Origin: JBMNOZ01 sp050943335
GTDB taxonomy: Bacteria; Bacillota; Desulfitobacteriia; Desulfitobacteriales; Syntrophobotulaceae
DNA length: 64,000 nt
Assembly (NCBI GenBank): GCA_050943335.1
Contig: JBMNOZ010000011.1
Span: forward strand, 1-64,000
Direction of reading: 5' to 3'
Shown here: positions 49,959 to 59,787 of the stretch, piece by piece
How the letters are laid out: each line of letters begins with the position of its first letter
Position numbering within the stretch: the stretch's first letter is position 1
Notes under the pieces: model-generated
What the model was told of the DNA's origin: nothing
Database searches by the model: none
Seen by the model: the letters and a program-made list of their open reading frames with translations, nothing else
Program-made: the position numbers and the translations under genes

Positions 49959-51581
49959 ATGATCACCTTTTCCATGGTTACGCATTTTTTAGGCGGCCTT
50001 GGTCTTTTCCTATATGGTATTAATATGGCTTCTGAGGGACTGCAAAAGATTGCCGCCAATAGAATAAAAGACATTTTACAGACCTTGACCAGAAAGACAT
50101 GGATGGCAACTTTGATGGGGGTTGTCATGACGGTGGCTTTTCAAAGCAGTGCGGCCACTACGGTGATGATTGTTGAGTTTGTTAATTCCGGCCTTATGAC
50201 TCTTTCCCAAGCTTTAGGGGTGGTGTTAGGCTCTGCAATCGGAACCTCTGTTGTTATCCAGCTCATTTCCTTTAATATCCTGGATTTTGCTTTACTGGTT
50301 CTTTTTATTGGTTTTATTTTGTTTTTAATAATTCGGACTCGTTTTACAAAGCTTATTGGCCAAACGTTAATAGGTTTTGGCTGTGTCTTTGTCGGGCGGG
50401 CTTATCTTTCCAACGCTTTTGCTCCTTTAAAAGACTTTCCTGAGGTCTATGATTTTCTGGCTCAGTTCGGGGCTAACCCTATTTTAGGGGTTCTAAGCAG
50501 TGCTTTACTGACGGGTCTTATTCAGAGTAGCGCTGCCTATCTGGCCATCCTGATAACTCTCTCTGGTCAGGGGCTTCTTTCTGTGCAGGCAATTGTTCCT
50601 TTGGTTTTGGGTGCTCAAATCGGCTCCACTTTTACAGCTTTGATTTCATCGCTTGGAGCTGAACGTATTGAGGCCAAAAGAGTGACAATAGTTAACACTG
50701 TTTATAGAATAATAATGGTTGTTGTCGTACTCACTTTATTACCTTTTTTTGAGAGACTAGTTCTCTGGTCAGCGGAAGATTTGGGTCGTCAGGTTGCCAA
50801 TGCGCATTTGTTTTCTTCGCTTTTTTTAGTAATACTGTTTCTGCCGTTAAACAAAATGGTGGCTAAATTTTTGGTGCGAATTATACCCCAAAGGGAATTT
50901 GTAAAAGAAGAATTGAGTTTTAAATATATTACCCATGAAGCGCTCAGTCTTCCAGCGGTGGCTTTAAATCAGGCGCGACGGGAAATGATTTGGCTCGGTC
51001 ATCTCATTTTAGAAAACATGCTTCAACTTCTTCCCCGGACCCTACTTACTGGTGATCCGAAATGGATTGCAGAAATTGAAAGCGCAGAAAAACGGGTCAA
51101 CTGGTATCATTCCCAATTGCAGAACTTTTTCAAACAACTTTTTAGCCGGAGTTTGACCAGGGAACAAATCGTTGAAAACCATAGTTACCGATTGCTGACC
51201 AAAGAACTGGAGTTTATCGCTGATTGTTTGGTAAACATGGCAAGGTTAGTGAGTAAAATACATAGTCAGAAGGTTTATATTTCTGAAAATGAATGGCTCT
51301 CGCTGGAGAGACTTTTTCAAACTATTTCCCGAAACTATCTGCAGGTTTTGTGTTGTATCGATCGTCAGGACCCTAACTTGGCCCTAAAAATCCAGGAAAC
51401 TCACTCAGATATTATTGAAGCTTATAACATGCTCCGGAGTGAGATTCTGGGTAAAAATCAAGAATGTAGTGACAAAAAATCAGAAAAACTTAAGGAGAGT
51501 CAAGAAATGCTTATTGAGCTGAGTAATTGGTTATATAAAATTGGTGAACATATCACCATTATTGTTAAAATTGTGGATTAA
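49959..51581 (+). CDS. Na/Pi-cotransporter family protein with PhoU-like tail
   Basis: A 540-residue protein: about eight or nine membrane helices with the paired QSS motifs of the NptA/YjbB family (AFQSSAATTVMIVEF and GLIQSSAAYLAILITL), then a cytoplasmic helical PhoU-like domain (about 330-540). It probably moves phosphate, in or out, with Na+; direction and ion cannot be read. It starts 10 bases after rpoN, and trkA follows 20 bases after its stop, so it may share their transcripts. Confidence 0.85.
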   Translation: MITFSMVTHFLGGLGLFLYGINMASEGLQKIAANRIKDILQTLTRKTWMATLMGVVMTVAFQSSAATTVMIVEFVNSGLMTLSQALGVVLGSAIGTSVVIQLISFNILDFALLVLFIGFILFLIIRTRFTKLIGQTLIGFGCVFVGRAYLSNAFAPLKDFPEVYDFLAQFGANPILGVLSSALLTGLIQSSAAYLAILITLSGQGLLSVQAIVPLVLGAQIGSTFTALISSLGAERIEAKRVTIVNTVYRIIMVVVVLTLLPFFERLVLWSAEDLGRQVANAHLFSSLFLVILFLPLNKMVAKFLVRIIPQREFVKEELSFKYITHEALSLPAVALNQARREMIWLGHLILENMLQLLPRTLLTGDPKWIAEIESAEKRVNWYHSQLQNFFKQLFSRSLTREQIVENHSYRLLTKELEFIADCLVNMARLVSKIHSQKVYISENEWLSLERLFQTISRNYLQVLCCIDRQDPNLALKIQETHSDIIEAYNMLRSEILGKNQECSDKKSEKLKESQEMLIELSNWLYKIGEHITIIVKIVD

Positions 51582-51601
51582 GCATCTGGGAGGGCTGTGC
51601 G

Positions 51602-52933
51602 GTGCGGGTGATTATTGTTGGGGCTGGGAAAGTCGGTTATAGCCTTGCTCAATACTTAGCGGAAGAGGACCATGATGTAATTGTAATTGAAGAAGATGAG
51701 AATCGGCGCAATATCATCCAGAACAGTTTAGATGTCATGACCGTTCATGGGAATGGCGCTAGCCTTCGTGTTTTAATGGAGGCGGATGTCCGTTCTGCGG
51801 ATTTTATGATTGCCGTAACGGACAGCGATGAGGTAAATATGGTGGCCTGTATGGCTGCCAAGCAGGCCGGAATCAAACGGACTATTGCCAGGATAAGAAA
51901 TATAGAGGATGATAATAGAGCGGAGTTGGAGTTTCATCGTCAAATCGGTATCGATCTCACGATTAATCCGGAATATGTAACTGCTTTAGAAATAAGCAGA
52001 ACCTTACTCATCCCCTCGGCTCTGGAAGTTGAGGACTTTGCCCATGGGAAAGTCAGGCTTTTAGAGTTAAAAATCCGCGACGAGTCTACCTTGCTCGGGA
52101 CTCCAATTGCTGATCTTCCTCTGCCGGATAAGATGTTGATTGTCGGAATTTTACGCCAAAACAAAATGATTATTCCCGGGGGAGATGATATTCTAAAACC
52201 TAGGGATAATGTTTTTCTAATTGGGGAGCCTCATGTTTTGGAGGGTATTCAGGATGAATTTACTGAAAAAGTAGCCCCGATAAAAAAGGTCATGATTATC
52301 GGAGCCGGACGAATAGGCAGATGGCTAGCGATGATTTTAGAAAAGCAAGGCATGACGGTGAAGGTAATTGACCAAAACCTCGAGCGCTGCCAGGAGTTAG
52401 CACAGCGTTTAAAAAAGGGAAGCGTTTTTTGCGGAGAAGGAACGGATATTGATTTGCTCTTGGAAGAAGGGGTTGGCGATGCTGATGCTGTGGTTTGTTT
52501 AACAGACGATGATAAGCTTAACTTACTACTCGCTCTTTTGGCTAAAGAATTGGGAACCCAAAAAACAATAGCCAGAGCGGGAAAAACAGAATACATTCCG
52601 CTGATGGAAAAGGTAGGGGTGGATTCTGTCTTTTCCCCTAGATTGATTACCGCGGGTTTTATTCTAAATCATTTACGGGCGAGTAATTATGTCAGTACTT
52701 CCATGCTCGAAGGTGAGAAAGCCCAAGCAATAGAGGTTATTGTTTCTCCCACTTCTAAAGTCGTCGGTAAAAAGCTGAAGGAAATAAAACTCCCCCGAAA
52801 TTCCCTGGTAGGGGCGATTGTCCATAAAAGGCAAGTTTATGTTCCAAATGGGGAATCGGTTTTATATCCTAATGATAGAGCAATTATTTTCGCTTTGCAG
52901 GATACAATTGGAAAGATCAAGAAATATTTTTAG
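51602..52933 (+). CDS. trkA: Trk potassium uptake regulatory subunit TrkA
   Basis: A 443-residue cytoplasmic protein with two RCK modules, each a Rossmann NAD(H)/nucleotide site plus a TrkA-C domain: VIIVGAGKVGYSLAQYLAEE at the start and VMIIGAGRIGRWLAMILEKQ near residue 230. It gates TrkH. GTG start with GGGAGG upstream. It is 26 bases ahead of trkH and forms a complete K+ uptake pair with it. Confidence 0.95.
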   Translation: MRVIIVGAGKVGYSLAQYLAEEDHDVIVIEEDENRRNIIQNSLDVMTVHGNGASLRVLMEADVRSADFMIAVTDSDEVNMVACMAAKQAGIKRTIARIRNIEDDNRAELEFHRQIGIDLTINPEYVTALEISRTLLIPSALEVEDFAHGKVRLLELKIRDESTLLGTPIADLPLPDKMLIVGILRQNKMIIPGGDDILKPRDNVFLIGEPHVLEGIQDEFTEKVAPIKKVMIIGAGRIGRWLAMILEKQGMTVKVIDQNLERCQELAQRLKKGSVFCGEGTDIDLLLEEGVGDADAVVCLTDDDKLNLLLALLAKELGTQKTIARAGKTEYIPLMEKVGVDSVFSPRLITAGFILNHLRASNYVSTSMLEGEKAQAIEVIVSPTSKVVGKKLKEIKLPRNSLVGAIVHKRQVYVPNGESVLYPNDRAIIFALQDTIGKIKKYF

Positions 52934-52959
52934 ATAAAAAACAAAAGAAGGCTAAAAAG

Positions 52960-54414
52960 ATGAATTTGCGAATTATAGAGGCTTTATGGGGTCGGTTTCT
53001 TATTTTTTATGGAATAGTAATGATTTTTCCATTGGCCGTTGCTCTTTTTTATCGAGAGGATAGCGTTCAAGCTTTTGTTCTGACAATTATCGGGGCGGTT
53101 TTCCTCGGTTTGGTCATGTATTTTCATGGTCATTGGCGTGAAAAGGTGGGGCTTAGAGAAGGCCTGGCTGCGGTAGCCGGAATTTGGGTTTTGGCTTCTT
53201 TTTTTGGCTCCCTGCCCTATATAATTTCCGGGGTTCTCCCCGCCTACATCGATGCTTTGTTTGAGGCTGTTTCTGGATTGACTACAACCGGGGCCAGTGT
53301 GCTTGGAAATTTGGAGGAACTTCCAAAAAGCATTCTTCTCTGGCGTAGCTTTTCTCAATGGTTGGGCGGAATGGGGATCATAGTTCTCTTTATCGGCTTG
53401 CTTCCTAACATTGGAATTGGCGCGGTCCATCTCTTCAATGCAGAGGTCCCCGGTCCCCTTACAGAGAGGGTCTTACCAAAAATCAAAGATACTGCTCGGG
53501 CCCTTTGGATTATTTATGTATCTATGACCCTGATTCAAGGAGTGCTCTTGTATCTGGCTGGGATGACCCCTTTTGAGGCAGTTAACCATACTTTGTCCTC
53601 TATCTCCACAGGAGGGTTTTCTACTCGTACTTCTAGCATTGCCGCTTATAATAGTTTCACTATAGAGTTCATTATAGCTTTTTTTATGTTCTGGTCAGGG
53701 GCAAATTATTTTTTGTTTATCAATGCCTGGCGGCATCGTTCTTTAAAGTTTTGGCAAGACACCGAGTTTAGAAACTATTTAATATTTATTTTTGTAGGAG
53801 TTGTTATTGTAACCTTCTCTTTAATCCAGCAACAAGGCTGGGAAGTGTTTACAGCAGCCAGACAAGCAGTTTTCCAAGTTATTTCTTTTTCTACTTCTAC
53901 CGGATTTAATACCGTTGATTATGACCAATGGCCGAATATTGCGAAAATGGTCTTGTTTATTCATATGTTTGTGGGAGGCTGTGCAGCCTCCACTTCCGGG
54001 GGCCTGACTGTGGCGAGAGTAACTCTGCTGTTTAAAATGGGATGGGCGCAGATCAAGCAGGCGCTCCACCCTCGCCTCGTTGTAAACATAGTTGTTCAAA
54101 ACAGAGTAGTCGATGTGAATACTCTAAGCAGGGTGGGTACGTTTTTTTTCCTCTTTATAGCGATTTTTGCTCTCGCTTCCCTCTTACTAACTCTTGCCGG
54201 CTTAGAGCCTTTTGAGGCTCTGGGAGCCGCAGTGGCCGCTTTAGGCAATGTTGGACCTGCTTTCGGCTTTGTTGGACCGACAGCCGGTTATGCTCTTGTG
54301 CCTCCTTTTGGTAAGATTGTGTTGGCGGTCTGTATGCTTTTGGGCCGCTTAGAGTTGTTCACTTTCTTAGTTCTTTTACAACCGGATTTTTGGAAGGCTA
54401 GAAGGGGCTGGTAA
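52960..54414 (+). CDS. trkH: Trk potassium uptake channel subunit TrkH
   Basis: A 484-residue membrane channel with the four pore-loop repeats of the Trk/Ktr family. Visible selectivity segments include SGLTTTGASVL, SISTGGFSTR, SFSTSTGFNT and AALGNVGPAFG, and the gating region near FVGGCAASTSGGLT. The ATG has GAAGG upstream. It works with TrkA for potassium homeostasis, which fits a nearby pyrophosphatase with a K+-dependent signature. Confidence 0.95.
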   Translation: MNLRIIEALWGRFLIFYGIVMIFPLAVALFYREDSVQAFVLTIIGAVFLGLVMYFHGHWREKVGLREGLAAVAGIWVLASFFGSLPYIISGVLPAYIDALFEAVSGLTTTGASVLGNLEELPKSILLWRSFSQWLGGMGIIVLFIGLLPNIGIGAVHLFNAEVPGPLTERVLPKIKDTARALWIIYVSMTLIQGVLLYLAGMTPFEAVNHTLSSISTGGFSTRTSSIAAYNSFTIEFIIAFFMFWSGANYFLFINAWRHRSLKFWQDTEFRNYLIFIFVGVVIVTFSLIQQQGWEVFTAARQAVFQVISFSTSTGFNTVDYDQWPNIAKMVLFIHMFVGGCAASTSGGLTVARVTLLFKMGWAQIKQALHPRLVVNIVVQNRVVDVNTLSRVGTFFFLFIAIFALASLLLTLAGLEPFEALGAAVAALGNVGPAFGFVGPTAGYALVPPFGKIVLAVCMLLGRLELFTFLVLLQPDFWKARRGW

Positions 54415-54426
54415 GGGCAGAGGGAT

Positions 54427-54455
54427 TTAAATAACAAAGATAAATATGCTATGAT
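54427..54455 (+). promoter_or_regulatory. candidate promoter of the glycolytic operon
   Basis: TATGAT (54450-54455) with TG at 54447-54448 is an extended -10; TTAAAT (54427-54432) is a weak -35 at 17-bp spacing. Transcription from about 54462 would give a leader of about 120 bases with repeated CGGAATA and CCGG segments before pgk. Confidence 0.4.
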
Positions 54456-54584
54456 AGGAAAGTATTGGGACGGAATACCGGAAACGGCTTGCCCCCCGGA
54501 ATAGGAATTCAGAGGATAAGATAAACTATTCCAAGATGGTTTTTATTTTAGCTTATTAAAATGTAGTGGAAAGGGGAAATTTGT

Positions 54585-55769
54585 ATGGAAAAGGCCGGAA
54601 TTGAAGAAGCCCAAGTTCAAGGAAAAAGAGTGTTAGTTCGGGTGGATTTCAATGTGCCAATGAATGATAAATTAGAAATCACGGATGATACCAGGTTAAA
54701 GGCAGTTTTGCCGACCATAGAATATTTAATAAGTAAACAGGCAAAAGTGATCCTAGTCTCTCATTTGGGTCGCCCAAAGGGTAAAGTAGATCAAAGATAT
54801 TCCTTAAAACCAGTAGCTGTTAGATTGGGACAATTATTAGGGCAAAAAGTGTTTATGGCTCAGGACTGTATCGGGGCGGAAGTTAAAAACCTGATTGACA
54901 AGCAGGAACAAGGAGCGGTTATTCTTTTAGAAAATATTAGGTTTTATGAAGAAGAAGAAAAAAACGATGCTGATTTCGCACGGGAATTAGCCTCTTTGGC
55001 AGATATTTATGTCAACGATGCTTTCGGAGCGGTCCATCGCGCGCATGCTTCTACTGTGGGGGTAACCTCTTACATACCGGCGTACGCAGGTTTCCTGTTG
55101 AAAAGAGAGATTGAAGTCCTAAGTTCGGCCTTAAAAAGCCCGACTCGTCCTTTTACCGCTATTATTGGCGGAGCTAAAGTAAGTGATAAAATTGCAGTCA
55201 TTGAAAACCTTCTCACTAAAGTGGATAATTTGATTATCGGCGGTGGAATGGCTAATACCTTTTTTAAGGCTCAGGGCTTGGAAATGGGCAAATCTTTAGT
55301 TGAAGAAGATAGAGTTGAACTGGCCAGAGAGATTTTAAACAGAGCAAAGAGTAACGGAGTGAATTTCCTGCTCCCTGTCGACGTCGTAGTAGCCAAAGAA
55401 TTTTCAGAACACAGCGATTGGAGGGTAGCAGAGGTTTCCGATTTAGCGGCAGATGAATTGGTGTTGGATATCGGACCGCGGAGTTCGGAGTTGTATGCCG
55501 AAAAAATCCGTGCCTCTAAAACAGTAGTTTGGAACGGTCCGATGGGGGTCTTTGAAATGAAGCCTTTTGCTCGAGGAACAGAGGAGATTGCCCGGGCCCT
55601 GACTGAATGCCACGGAGTAACTATTGTCGGTGGGGGGGATTCGGCAGCGGCAGTGCAGAGAATGGGCGTAGTTTCCAAACTAACCCATGTCTCCACCGGT
55701 GGCGGGGCTTCTTTAGCTTTCTTGGCCGGGAAAACCTTACCAGGGGTAGCGGTTTTAAAAAATAAGTAA
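54585..55769 (+). CDS. pgk: phosphoglycerate kinase
   Basis: A 394-residue two-domain kinase making ATP from 1,3-bisphosphoglycerate. Signature blocks: RVLVRVDFNVPMN, LVSHLGRPKG, NDAFGAVHRAHAS, GGAKVSDKI, GGGMANTFF and VWNGPMGVFE, ending with the nucleotide-binding GGGDSAAAV and THVSTGGGASL. ATG start behind AAAGGGG. It heads pgk-tpiA-gpmI-eno. Usually gapA, and in many Bacillota cggR, precede it; here they are absent and trkH lies upstream. Confidence 0.98.
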   Translation: MEKAGIEEAQVQGKRVLVRVDFNVPMNDKLEITDDTRLKAVLPTIEYLISKQAKVILVSHLGRPKGKVDQRYSLKPVAVRLGQLLGQKVFMAQDCIGAEVKNLIDKQEQGAVILLENIRFYEEEEKNDADFARELASLADIYVNDAFGAVHRAHASTVGVTSYIPAYAGFLLKREIEVLSSALKSPTRPFTAIIGGAKVSDKIAVIENLLTKVDNLIIGGGMANTFFKAQGLEMGKSLVEEDRVELAREILNRAKSNGVNFLLPVDVVVAKEFSEHSDWRVAEVSDLAADELVLDIGPRSSELYAEKIRASKTVVWNGPMGVFEMKPFARGTEEIARALTECHGVTIVGGGDSAAAVQRMGVVSKLTHVSTGGGASLAFLAGKTLPGVAVLKNK

Positions 55770-55796
55770 TTAGATATTGTTTTGAGGAGGTTAAAA

Positions 55797-56555
55797 ATGA
55801 AGAAACGACGTCCTCTGATTGCAGGCAACTGGAAGATGAATAAAACAATTGCCGAAGCTAGGGAGTTTGCTGTCAAATTTGAGGTTTTGGTAGAAAACAT
55901 AACAGATTTGGATATTTTAATTTGTGCTCCTTACACCACATTACCAGCCCTAAAGGATGAACTAGAAGAAAGCATTGTTCATCTCGGGGCTCAAAACATG
56001 CATTATGAAAGGGAAGGGGCCTATACCGGGGAAATATCCCCGAGCATGTTAAAAGAATTATCCTGTACTTACGTAATCCTCGGGCACTCCGAACGCCGGG
56101 AGTATTTTCTAGAGGATGATAAATTCATTGCCAAAAAGGTGAAGGCGGCTCTGGATAACGGGCTCTTGCCAATCCTATGCGTGGGAGAGAGTCTGGCTCT
56201 GCGGGAAGACAAAAAAGCCGTGGCTCATGTTCGCGGGCAGGTTGTTAAGGGAATTATGGATCTTAGCCCCGGGGAATTAAGGCGTCTAGTTATCGCTTAT
56301 GAACCAATTTGGGCTATCGGTACGGGACGAACAGCTTCGGCTTTAGATGCTCAAGAGATGTGTTCGGCCATCAGATCTACGGTTTCCACCATGGCTGGAG
56401 ACGTGGCTCAGGAAATAAGGATTCTTTACGGGGGAAGCGTCAAGGTGGGAAATATTGCGGAGTTTATGGCGCAACCGGATATAGACGGCGCTTTAGTCGG
56501 CGGCTCGAGCCTGGAGGCGGAAGAGTTTGCGCGGCTTATTGAAAACGCGAGGTGA
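55797..56555 (+). CDS. tpiA: triosephosphate isomerase
   Basis: A 252-residue TIM barrel that interconverts dihydroxyacetone phosphate and glyceraldehyde-3-phosphate. Catalytic residues are seen: Lys in AGNWKMNKT, His in VILGHSERR, Glu in VIAYEPIWAIGTG, and the phosphate-binding YGGSVK and GALVGGSSL. ATG 55797 is chosen because GAGGAGG lies just before; an in-frame TTG at 55782 overlaps that site. gpmI follows with its ribosome binding site inside the last codons. Confidence 0.98.
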   Translation: MKKRRPLIAGNWKMNKTIAEAREFAVKFEVLVENITDLDILICAPYTTLPALKDELEESIVHLGAQNMHYEREGAYTGEISPSMLKELSCTYVILGHSERREYFLEDDKFIAKKVKAALDNGLLPILCVGESLALREDKKAVAHVRGQVVKGIMDLSPGELRRLVIAYEPIWAIGTGRTASALDAQEMCSAIRSTVSTMAGDVAQEIRILYGGSVKVGNIAEFMAQPDIDGALVGGSSLEAEEFARLIENAR

Positions 56556-56563
56556 GTAATTTG

Positions 56564-58108
56564 ATGCTTAAAAAGGGTAGACCGCTTTTATTGATGATTT
56601 TAGACGGGTGGGGCCATTCCACCGAAAAAGAGGGTAATGCAGTCTTAAAGGCCCATACCCCCAATATCCGGGCCTTGGAGGCTAAATATCCGACAACTTT
56701 GCTTAAGGCCTCAGGGATCGCGGTCGGTCTGCCCGAGGGTCAAATGGGGAACTCAGAAGTCGGACATTTGAATATTGGGGCTGGACGAGTGGTCTACCAA
56801 GAACTGACCCGGATTTTTAAAGCGATTGAGAATGGTGATTTTTTTGAAAATGAAGTTTTGCTCAAAGCCATGAGACGTTTAGTGGGAACCGATAGGGCTC
56901 TTCACCTGATCGGTCTCCTTTCCGACGGGGGTGTTCATTCCCATCTTAGTCACCTGTATGCTTTGTTGGAGATGGCTGATCAGGTGGGAGTGGAAAATAT
57001 TTTTGTTCACCCCATCCTGGACGGCAGGGATGTTTTGCCCCAAAGCGCCAAAGAATATATTCGAGAATTAGAGGACAAACTCAAGACAATTGGCAAAGGA
57101 GCCATTGCCACTGTTAGCGGTCGTTATTACGCCATGGACAGGGATAAACGTTGGGAACGAGTGGAAAAAGCTTACCGGGCCTATGTTCAGGGTGCCGATC
57201 TTATAACCGGCAGTGCTCTGGCGGCAATTGAAAACTCCTACAACAACAAAATTTTCGATGAGTTTGTCGACCCTACCAGCATTGTTGATGGGGAGGGAGC
57301 ACCGCTGGCGACCGTAAAAGATGGGGATAGTGTTATTTTTTTCAACTTCCGGGCCGACCGAGCTAGAGAAATGACAATGGCCTTTATAAATGAAGAATTT
57401 TCTGCTTTTAAAAGGGAAAGCCATCCAAAAACTTATTTTGTGAGCCTTACGCAATATGATGCTACTTTCAATTGTCCGGTAGCCTTTCCTCCTCAGAACC
57501 TGGAAAACACTTTGGCTGAAGTATTGGCTAAAGAAGGACTAAACCAATTCCGGATTGCCGAGACTGAAAAATATGCTCATGTCACCTTTTTCTTTAATGG
57601 TGGGGTAGAAGAACCGGTAAAGGGTGAAGACCGTTGTCTGATTCCTTCTCCGGAGGTACCTACTTATAATCTTCAACCAGAGATGAGCGCTTATCAAATA
57701 ACGGAAAGCTTGCTTAAAACTTTAAAGACCAAGTCTTATGAGGTGGTGATACTCAACTTTGCTAATGCGGATATGGTTGGACATACCGGTTTTTTTGAGG
57801 CTACGGTAAAGGCTTTAGAAGCCGTTGACGAATGTTTAGGAGAGATTGTCCGCGAGGTTCAACAATTGGAAGGGACAGTGATAATCACCGCTGATCACGG
57901 TAATGCGGAATCCATGATTGATAAGGAAACTAATTCTCCCCTCACCTCTCATACCACTAACAAAGTGCCTTTTATTCTGGTGGATAACGTTTATAAAAAC
58001 AGGCGCTTAAGAGTTGACGGGGCTTTATGTGATATAGCACCCACGATTTTGGACCTTATGGGTATAGAGATTCCAAAAGAGATGACTGGAAAATCTCTGC
58101 TCATTTGA
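56564..58108 (+). CDS. gpmI: 2,3-bisphosphoglycerate-independent phosphoglycerate mutase
   Basis: A 514-residue Mn2+-dependent mutase of the alkaline phosphatase superfamily. MILDGWGHS holds the first metal Asp, GNSEVGHLNIGAGR holds the catalytic Ser, and the HPILDGRDV, NFRADRAREM, FANADMVGHTG and ITADHGNAE blocks follow. ATG 56564 has GAGGTGAG upstream; GTG 56552 in the same frame overlaps the tpiA stop and is less likely. Mn2+/pH-sensitive GpmI is the usual form in spore formers. Confidence 0.97.
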   Translation: MLKKGRPLLLMILDGWGHSTEKEGNAVLKAHTPNIRALEAKYPTTLLKASGIAVGLPEGQMGNSEVGHLNIGAGRVVYQELTRIFKAIENGDFFENEVLLKAMRRLVGTDRALHLIGLLSDGGVHSHLSHLYALLEMADQVGVENIFVHPILDGRDVLPQSAKEYIRELEDKLKTIGKGAIATVSGRYYAMDRDKRWERVEKAYRAYVQGADLITGSALAAIENSYNNKIFDEFVDPTSIVDGEGAPLATVKDGDSVIFFNFRADRAREMTMAFINEEFSAFKRESHPKTYFVSLTQYDATFNCPVAFPPQNLENTLAEVLAKEGLNQFRIAETEKYAHVTFFFNGGVEEPVKGEDRCLIPSPEVPTYNLQPEMSAYQITESLLKTLKTKSYEVVILNFANADMVGHTGFFEATVKALEAVDECLGEIVREVQQLEGTVIITADHGNAESMIDKETNSPLTSHTTNKVPFILVDNVYKNRRLRVDGALCDIAPTILDLMGIEIPKEMTGKSLLI

Positions 58109-58160
58109 TTATAGGAACAATTTTTGGTAATTATTTAAATAGAGATAGGAGTGGTAGTAA

Positions 58161-59438
58161 ATGAGTCTTATTGATCAGGTTCTAGCGAGGGAAATTTTGG
58201 ATTCCAGAGGTTTTCCGACTGTTGAAGTCGATGTGATCCTCGAAGATGGAACATTGGGAAGGGCAGCGGTCCCTTCCGGCGCTTCAACCGGGGCTTTTGA
58301 GGCCTTAGAGCTTCGTGATAATGATAAGGACCGTTATCAGGGAAAAGGAGTTCGCCAGGCTGTTAATAATATTATCGATCTTATCGCTCCGGAGATCGAA
58401 GGTCTGAATGCATTTGATCAACCAGGCTTGGATCGAGTGTTAAACGAAATTGACGGCACAGCTTCAAAAAGCAAACTGGGAGCCAACGCAACATTGGGCG
58501 TCTCCCTGGCTGTCGCCAGAGCGGCTTCCGAGTATTTAGGACTTCCTTTTTATCAATATCTGGGCGGAGTTAATGCCAAAGAGCTCCCTGTGCCGATGAT
58601 GAATATTCTAAACGGGGGAAAACATGCGGACAATAACGTTGATATCCAGGAATTCATGATCATGCCTGTCGGAGCCGAAAGCTTTTCCGAAGCTTTAAGA
58701 ATGGGAGCTGAGATTTACCATGCTTTGAAAGCGGTGTTACAGAGTAAGGGTTTGACAACGGCAGTAGGCGATGAGGGAGGATTTGCTCCTAATCTTTCTT
58801 CCAACGCTGAGGCTTTGGAGGTTATTGTGGCGGCGATAGAAAAAGCTGGTTATAACCCGGGTGAGGATGTTGTCCTAGCGATCGACGTCGCGGCCACTGA
58901 AATGTACAAAAACGGGGTTTATGTCCTGGAGGGAGAAGGGCTCACTAAAACGGCGGCAGAAATGATTGGTTATTATGAAGAATTATGTTCTAAATTCCCA
59001 ATTCTCTCTATTGAGGACGGTTTAGCAGAGGAAGACTGGGAAGGCTGGAAAGCTTTAACGCAAAAACTGGGGGATCGAATTCAGTTAGTAGGAGATGATC
59101 TCTTTGTCACCAATCCGGAACGTTTGCGCCGGGGAATTGAAGCTCAGTGCGGGAATTCCATCCTTATTAAACTCAACCAAATCGGAACTTTGACAGAAAC
59201 TCTTGATACTATAGAAATTGCAAAAAGAGCTGGCTATACTACAGTGATCTCTCATCGTTCCGGGGAGACCGAGGACGTTTCCCTTACTCATGTTGCAGTA
59301 GCCGTTAATTCCGGCCAGTTAAAGACAGGAGCTCCTGCTCGGACTGATAGAGTAGTTAAATATAATGAATTGCTCCGGATTGAAGAAGAGCTGGCTCGGA
59401 CAGCAGTTTATAGAGGACGCCAAGTTCTAAAAATTTGA
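58161..59438 (+). CDS. eno: enolase
   Basis: A 425-residue enolase converting 2-phosphoglycerate to PEP. Seen: AREILDSRGFPTVEVDV, PSGASTGAFEALELRD, the catalytic Glu of GDEGGFAPN, SIEDGLAEEDW and LIKLNQIGTLTET with the catalytic Lys, and SHRSGETEDV. ATG start behind GGAGTGG. It ends the glycolytic gene run; 52 bases separate it from gpmI, and a separate promoter is predicted for secG downstream. Confidence 0.98.
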   Translation: MSLIDQVLAREILDSRGFPTVEVDVILEDGTLGRAAVPSGASTGAFEALELRDNDKDRYQGKGVRQAVNNIIDLIAPEIEGLNAFDQPGLDRVLNEIDGTASKSKLGANATLGVSLAVARAASEYLGLPFYQYLGGVNAKELPVPMMNILNGGKHADNNVDIQEFMIMPVGAESFSEALRMGAEIYHALKAVLQSKGLTTAVGDEGGFAPNLSSNAEALEVIVAAIEKAGYNPGEDVVLAIDVAATEMYKNGVYVLEGEGLTKTAAEMIGYYEELCSKFPILSIEDGLAEEDWEGWKALTQKLGDRIQLVGDDLFVTNPERLRRGIEAQCGNSILIKLNQIGTLTETLDTIEIAKRAGYTTVISHRSGETEDVSLTHVAVAVNSGQLKTGAPARTDRVVKYNELLRIEEELARTAVYRGRQVLKI

Positions 59439-59448
59439 AAATGAAAAG

Positions 59449-59477
59449 TTGCGTCCCAATTATTGCTGTGCTACAAT
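59449..59477 (+). promoter_or_regulatory. candidate sigma-A promoter of secG
   Basis: TTGCGT (59449-59454) and TACAAT (59472-59477) have 17-bp spacing. Transcription from about 59484 would give a leader of about 65 bases before the secG ATG. Confidence 0.5.
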
Positions 59478-59548
59478 AGATGCGTTAAGCATGTTTGTTA
59501 GCGAGAGCTTCTCGTCCAGGTGAGGAAACATTTGCGGGAGGTGAAATG

Positions 59549-59779
59549 ATGACCATTGCGATCATTGTCGTTTTACTTATTAGCTCGTTGGGGTTAATTG
59601 TGACGGTTCTTTTGCAATCTGGAACAAGCGCCGGTTTATCAGGTTCTATCGCTGGTGCCGGAGAACAATTTTTTGGAAAATCCAAAGCAAGGGGAATGGG
59701 AAGTTTTCTTTCTAAACTGAGCGTTGTTTTCGCTGTTTTATTTCTGCTCAGTTCATTGGGATTGACTATATTTTATTAG
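59549..59779 (+). CDS. secG: preprotein translocase subunit SecG
   Basis: A 76-residue protein with two membrane helices (about 2-22 and 53-75) separated by a Gly/Ser-rich loop, the SecG plan (VLLQSGTSAGLSGSIAGAGEQFFGKSKARG). It assists SecYE-mediated export driven by SecA. ATG 59549 has GGGAGG seven bases upstream; ATG 59546 just before it is too close to that site, and the frame is open further upstream. Linkage of eno and secG, with smpB further on, is typical of Bacillota. Confidence 0.93.
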   Translation: MTIAIIVVLLISSLGLIVTVLLQSGTSAGLSGSIAGAGEQFFGKSKARGMGSFLSKLSVVFAVLFLLSSLGLTIFY

Positions 59780-59787
59780 CAGGCAAA

